A stretch of 64,000 nucleotides of DNA. Source: Colwellia polaris. GTDB taxonomy: Bacteria > Pseudomonadota > Gammaproteobacteria > Enterobacterales > Alteromonadaceae. Position 1 is the first letter of the stretch. Every line of letters starts with the position of its first letter. Below the pieces are notes generated by a model that was not told where the DNA came from, ran no database searches, and saw only the letters and a list, made by a program, of their open reading frames with translations. Position numbers and translations under genes: made by a program. Positions 62,698 through 64,000 of the stretch are shown one piece after another. The stretch is from assembly GCF_002104515.1 (NCBI RefSeq), contig NZ_NBOE01000017.1:1-64000 (forward strand), given 5' to 3'.

Positions 62698-64000
62698 ATG
62701 TTTATCAACCCTCTCTTTACTAAGAATGTAAATTTTTCATCCTTATTTGCTAGTTCAGCATTCACTTACACACCACGTAAAACATTAGCTGCACTATGTG
62801 CCCTCAGCGCACTGATCCCTGCATACGCTGCTAATGTTGTCGTTCCGCCGAGTGAACAAATGGTGTTACGCGATATTCAGCAACAAGTTAGTGCTAATCG
62901 GCTTAAAAGTGATGTTACTGAGTTAGTAGGCTTTGGCACGCGACACACACTTTCTGAAACAAAATCAACCACACAAGGTATTGGCGCTGCACGACGTTGG
63001 ATCAAGTCTGAGTTTGATAAAATATCAGAACAATGTGGTGGTTGTTTAGAAGTTATCTATCAAAAGCAAACATTTTCTGGTGAAAAGCGTATTCCTAATC
63101 CAACTGAGGTTGTTAATGTAATCGCGATTCAACGTGGGCAGCTTGATCCAAACCGCTATATTGTTATGTCAGGCGATATAGATTCTCGCGTGTCAGATCC
63201 ACTTGATTTTACCAGTGCTTCACCGGGCGCAAATGATAATGCTTCAGGTGTTGCTGGTGTTATTGAAACGGCAAGAGTACTTTCAAAATATAAGTTTGCT
63301 GGAACGGTTGTTTATGCAGCTCTATCAGGTGAAGAGCAAGGTTTATTTGGTGGTAAAATTATGGCCGGTATCGCTAAAAAAGAAGGCTGGCGTGTTGAAG
63401 CAGTAATTAACAACGATATGATTGGCAATATCTCTGGTATTAATGGCGTTATTAATAACACCACTGCGCGAGTATTCTCGGAAGGTGTTCGCGTGGTTGA
63501 AACTCCAGAAGAAGCTAGAAAGCGTCGTTTTACAGGTGGTGAAGTTGATTCTCCTTCACGCAACGTTGCCCGTTATATCGACGAAATTGCTGATAAATAC
63601 ATTCCTAACTTAGACGTTATGATGGTCTATAGACTAGATAGATTTGGCCGAGGTGGACATCACCGTCCTTTTAATGCGGTTGGATACCCTGCTGTTCGCA
63701 TTATGGAAACGAATGAGCATTATGATCGCCAACACCAAGACCTTCGTACAGAAAATGGTCGACCATATGGTGATGTAATATCTGGCGTTGATTTTGATTT
63801 CAACGCTAAGCTCACTTCGTTAAATGCAGTAACTATGGCCGCAATGGCCTGGGCTCCTGCGCCTCCTGCCAACACTGAAATTTCAGGTGCAGTTAAAGCA
63901 TCAACTACGTTAACTTGGCAGCGCCCTGAAGGTAAAATGGCAGAAAACTTAGCTGGTTATCGAGTACATTGGCGCTTAACCACTGAGCCTACTTGGACAC
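62698..64000 (+). CDS. Exported M28-family zinc aminopeptidase, 3' end outside the window
   Basis: Translation from the ATG at 62698 stays open to the window end (434 codons, no stop). It has a signal-like N-terminus with a late hydrophobic stretch (TLAALCALSALIPAYAAN, cut near residue 45). The M28 core follows: ASPGANDNASGVAGVIETAR (zinc Asp), ALSGEEQGLFGGK (catalytic Glu-Glu), VINNDMIGNISGING (Asp), and HHRPFNAVGYPAVRIMETNE. A beta-rich C-terminal part begins near 405 (APPANTEISGAVKASTTLTW), resembling a fibronectin-III-like domain. It adds to the exported hydrolases of this end of the window. Confidence 0.87.
   Translation, partial: MFINPLFTKNVNFSSLFASSAFTYTPRKTLAALCALSALIPAYAANVVVPPSEQMVLRDIQQQVSANRLKSDVTELVGFGTRHTLSETKSTTQGIGAARRWIKSEFDKISEQCGGCLEVIYQKQTFSGEKRIPNPTEVVNVIAIQRGQLDPNRYIVMSGDIDSRVSDPLDFTSASPGANDNASGVAGVIETARVLSKYKFAGTVVYAALSGEEQGLFGGKIMAGIAKKEGWRVEAVINNDMIGNISGINGVINNTTARVFSEGVRVVETPEEARKRRFTGGEVDSPSRNVARYIDEIADKYIPNLDVMMVYRLDRFGRGGHHRPFNAVGYPAVRIMETNEHYDRQHQDLRTENGRPYGDVISGVDFDFNAKLTSLNAVTMAAMAWAPAPPANTEISGAVKASTTLTWQRPEGKMAENLAGYRVHWRLTTEPTWT

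Overview
The window looks like chromosomal DNA of a marine gammaproteobacterium of the Alteromonadales, most likely Colwellia, Thalassotalea or a close relative. The evidence is the AT-rich composition, the conserved pairs proQ-prc, pepN-DUF2835, queE/queC and gloB/yafS-type methyltransferase, a GDH-180-class NAD-glutamate dehydrogenase, and a pds-type (proteobacterial dedicated sortase) two-component system. The genus is an inference from gene content. I found no tRNA, rRNA or CRISPR array.

Left end (1-8750), accessory. A RAYT/Y1-type transposase gene is broken by one in-frame stop. Then come a very AT-rich secreted small protein and a 2258-residue SpvB/VCBS/RHS polymorphic-toxin-like protein, overlapping by 4 bp. 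This pair is the best candidate for an undescribed effector/immunity system. About 600 bp of AT-rich DNA separates it from metC.

Core block I (8750-15500). metC has a candidate MetJ site. polB (DNA polymerase II) and dinG are divergent and share one consensus LexA box, giving an SOS module. A VOC-family protein follows.

Sortase-type signalling block (15700-20400). A DoxX-like membrane protein and a strong bidirectional terminator are followed by pdsO (OmpA-like), divergent from pdsR and pdsS. Neither the sortase nor its target protein is present here. Three TGGCAA repeats at helical spacing lie in the divergent promoter.

Core block II (20500-40130). Contents are a GNAT acetyltransferase, queE/queC (queuosine pathway), lysC behind a well-conserved lysine riboswitch, elyC, a Nif3/YbgI protein, a yafS-like methyltransferase, gloB, mltD, a secreted pyroglutamyl-peptidase-like protein with Ser in place of the catalytic Cys, asnB, a coiled-coil membrane protein, pyrD and gdhB. 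Strong hairpin terminators separate most convergent pairs.

Envelope export cluster (40390-47514). An RND/MMPL exporter, a YCF48-like beta-propeller, a DUF1329 protein and a DUF1302 protein lie together on the minus strand. The set could span inner membrane, periplasm and outer membrane, and its substrate cannot be read from the sequence.

Core block III (47820-56860). DUF2835-pepN, nhaC, the operon msrC - small acidic ORF - proQ - prc, and an exported RidA protein.

Right end (56870-64000). A GFA-family protein, an Nramp-fold transporter lacking the canonical metal-site motifs with its TetR neighbour, two exported hydrolases (M20 and amidohydrolase) and, divergent, an M28 zinc peptidase running off the window.
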